Source: Hyphobacterium sp. CCMP332
GTDB lineage: Bacteria; Bacteroidota; Bacteroidia; Cytophagales; CCMP332
NCBI GenBank assembly: GCA_014323545.1
Contig: CP058647.1
Location: 2,520,001 to 2,584,000 of the forward strand
Reading direction: 5' to 3'
Length of the DNA: 64,000 bases
The first letter of the stretch is position 1. The number at the start of each line of letters is the position of its first letter. Shown piece after piece: positions 62,571 to 64,000 of this stretch. The position numbers were made by a program, and so were the translations under genes. The notes beneath the pieces are model-generated. The model was not told the DNA's origin and did not search any database. It was given only the letters and a program-made list of their open reading frames with translations.

Positions 62571-64000
62571 ATGAAGAATAAAGCTCTAATAACTTTATTA
62601 TTTCTTTCAATCCTGGTCTTGTTTAACTCAGGCAAGCCCGAATTCACTGATCAAAAAGATCAGATACTCCTTAAATTAGTTTACAATAGTTTAAATGCTA
62701 ACCACTACCAACCCAGAGATGTTAATGACAACTATTCAGAAGACGTTTTCGACTTATACCTCAAAAGGTTAGATTATAGTAAAAGATTTTTTCTAGAGGA
62801 GGATATAGACAAGCTGAAATCATTCAGAACGGACATTGATGATGAAATCAAATCTTCGGAATACAAATTTCTCGACCTTTCCATAGAACTGTTGAATAAA
62901 AGAATTGATGAGGCAAAAAGTTATTATGAAGTAGCATTAAAAAAGCCTTTTGATTATTCCCAGAATGAAAATTTTGAGACCGACTCAGACAAACGCTCCT
63001 ATGCTAAAACCAAAAAAGAATTAAAGGAAAGATGGTTTTACAGTATGAAATACGAAACACTCATTCGTCTTAATTCCACTTTCACAAGTAACGAAGATAA
63101 AGTCAAAGAAGAACAGAAAAGCTTTGCTGAATTGGAAGAAAAGGCCAGAAAAAAGGTTTTGGACAACACGGAAAAATGGTTTGATCGCCTGGCTAAGCAA
63201 GAGCGGGAGGATTGGATTTCATTATATATAAATACGCTGGCCAATGTTTATGATCCACATACCGGGTATTTCCCGCCAAAAGATAAGGAGGATTTTGACA
63301 TCGAAATGTCCGGGCGATTTGAAGGAATTGGAGCACGCCTTATGCAAAAAGACGATTACATAGAAATCACTGAAATTATTCCGGGCAGCGCAAGCTGGAA
63401 ACAAGGCGAATTAGAGGCCGGTGATTTGATCCTGGAAGTTGGCTCGGGTGATGAATTAATCGATGTGGTAGGAATGAGGGTGGATCATGCTGTAAAATAT
63501 ATACGCGGGCCTAAAGGCACTGAGGTTCGTCTTACGGTCAAGAAAAAAGACGGAGTCATAAAAATTATTCCGATTATTCGAGATGTTGTTGAACTTGAAC
63601 AAACCTATGCTCGCTCAAGCGTATTAAAAAATCCTCAGGTGGAAAATGGGGTAGGCTATGTTTATTTGCCAAAATTCTATGCAAATTTTAATAGCGAAGA
63701 TGGCCGAACTTCTTCGGGAGATGTTAAGGCAGAAATAGAAAAACTAAAAAAAGAAAACGTATCAGGAATAATCATTGACCTGAGAAATAATGGTGGTGGC
63801 TCATTACAGGACGTTGTTAAGATTGCAGGACTATTTATTGAAAGCGGACCTATTGTTCAGGTTAAAGCCAGAAACCGGCCCCCATATATATTGAGAGATA
63901 CAGATCCTGAGGTAGTTTATGATGGGCCATTGGTAATAATGACCAACTTTTTTAGTGCATCTGCCTCTGAAATTCTGGCAGCTGCAATGCAGGATTATCA
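62571..64000 (+). CDS. prc: Carboxy-terminal processing peptidase (Prc/Tsp, S41), 3' end outside window
   Basis: The first 476 codons of a periplasmic S41 protease are visible; the gene runs off the right edge. It has a signal peptide, the N-terminal Tsp helical domain (about 25-225; LDYSKRFFLEEDIDKL), YDPHTGYFPPKD, a PDZ domain (about 245-335; GIGARLMQKDDYIEI and IRGPKGTEVRL), and the catalytic core with IIDLRNNGGGSLQDVVKIAG and FFSASASEILAAAMQDY, which includes the nucleophile Ser. It cleaves proteins with unstructured C-termini and helps control wall enzymes. The catalytic Lys follows Ser by 25 residues in the family and may be out of view. Confidence 0.95.
   Translation, partial: MKNKALITLLFLSILVLFNSGKPEFTDQKDQILLKLVYNSLNANHYQPRDVNDNYSEDVFDLYLKRLDYSKRFFLEEDIDKLKSFRTDIDDEIKSSEYKFLDLSIELLNKRIDEAKSYYEVALKKPFDYSQNENFETDSDKRSYAKTKKELKERWFYSMKYETLIRLNSTFTSNEDKVKEEQKSFAELEEKARKKVLDNTEKWFDRLAKQEREDWISLYINTLANVYDPHTGYFPPKDKEDFDIEMSGRFEGIGARLMQKDDYIEITEIIPGSASWKQGELEAGDLILEVGSGDELIDVVGMRVDHAVKYIRGPKGTEVRLTVKKKDGVIKIIPIIRDVVELEQTYARSSVLKNPQVENGVGYVYLPKFYANFNSEDGRTSSGDVKAEIEKLKKENVSGIIIDLRNNGGGSLQDVVKIAGLFIESGPIVQVKARNRPPYILRDTDPEVVYDGPLVIMTNFFSASASEILAAAMQDY

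Overview
The window looks like about 64 kb of an AT-rich Bacteroidota chromosome, most like a free-living Cytophagales/Flammeovirgaceae-type bacterium. The signs are type IX secretion (T9SS) type A sorting tails on two secreted proteins, SprB-type repeats, a fused CcoNO oxidase subunit, type B ribosomal protein L31, a Bacteroidota-type GlmU-like nucleotidyltransferase, starts without strong Shine-Dalgarno sequences, and promoter boxes of the TAnnTTTG class. I saw no rRNA, tRNA, CRISPR array or insertion sequence. Assignments rest on reading the translations; no database search was run.

Left part (1-12.4 kb): the tail of a sensor kinase and a secreted beta-helix protein lead into a cbb3 oxidase operon on the minus strand (ccoI-ccoS-ccoNO-ccoQ-ccoP) that ends in a clear terminator. 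Divergent from it are a PAS-rich histidine kinase and an overlapping response regulator in which a receiver is fused to a Crp/Fnr DNA-binding protein, then a tandem universal stress protein. FNR-like TGAT-N4-ATCA sites lie in the ccoI/kinase gap and before the stress protein gene. A third lies far away before the pyruvate:ferredoxin oxidoreductase (PFOR)/Rnf operon, which suggests an oxygen or redox regulon.

12.4-33 kb (minus strand) is the most accessory part. It holds a 2771-residue secreted protein with seven SprB-like repeats, a beta-propeller-like lipoprotein, a TPR plus outer-membrane barrel protein, an nSTAND-coiled coil-WD40 NTPase, a TIR-like partner gene that is broken by stops and frame changes, a HAMP-SpoIIE phosphatase, and a 1059-residue transporter-HEAT-cyclic-nucleotide-binding fusion.

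33-48 kb is mostly housekeeping: a helix-hairpin-helix protein, an alanine/sodium symporter, an RmlD-like reductase, a cyclophilin, HolB, a GlmU-like protein and L31. A tightly overlapping plus-strand chain follows (TauE-like, DUF547, Kir channel, MurF), then a porin-like barrel, a DUF6702/HupE pair, small exported proteins, a DUF1624 membrane protein and a DUF985 cupin.

48.4-60 kb (minus strand) is an energy operon. It starts with a HEPN-like protein and a 46-residue ORF, then a 1640-residue PFOR with a C-terminal ferredoxin, then rnfC-D-G-E-A, a Cys-rich mini membrane protein, a plant-type ferredoxin-NADP reductase, and rnfB. Together these could pass electrons from pyruvate through ferredoxin to NAD(P) and an ion-pumping membrane complex. 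The window closes with a DUF885-like protein, a second copy of a small exported family, and the start of a Prc/Tsp protease cut by the window edge.
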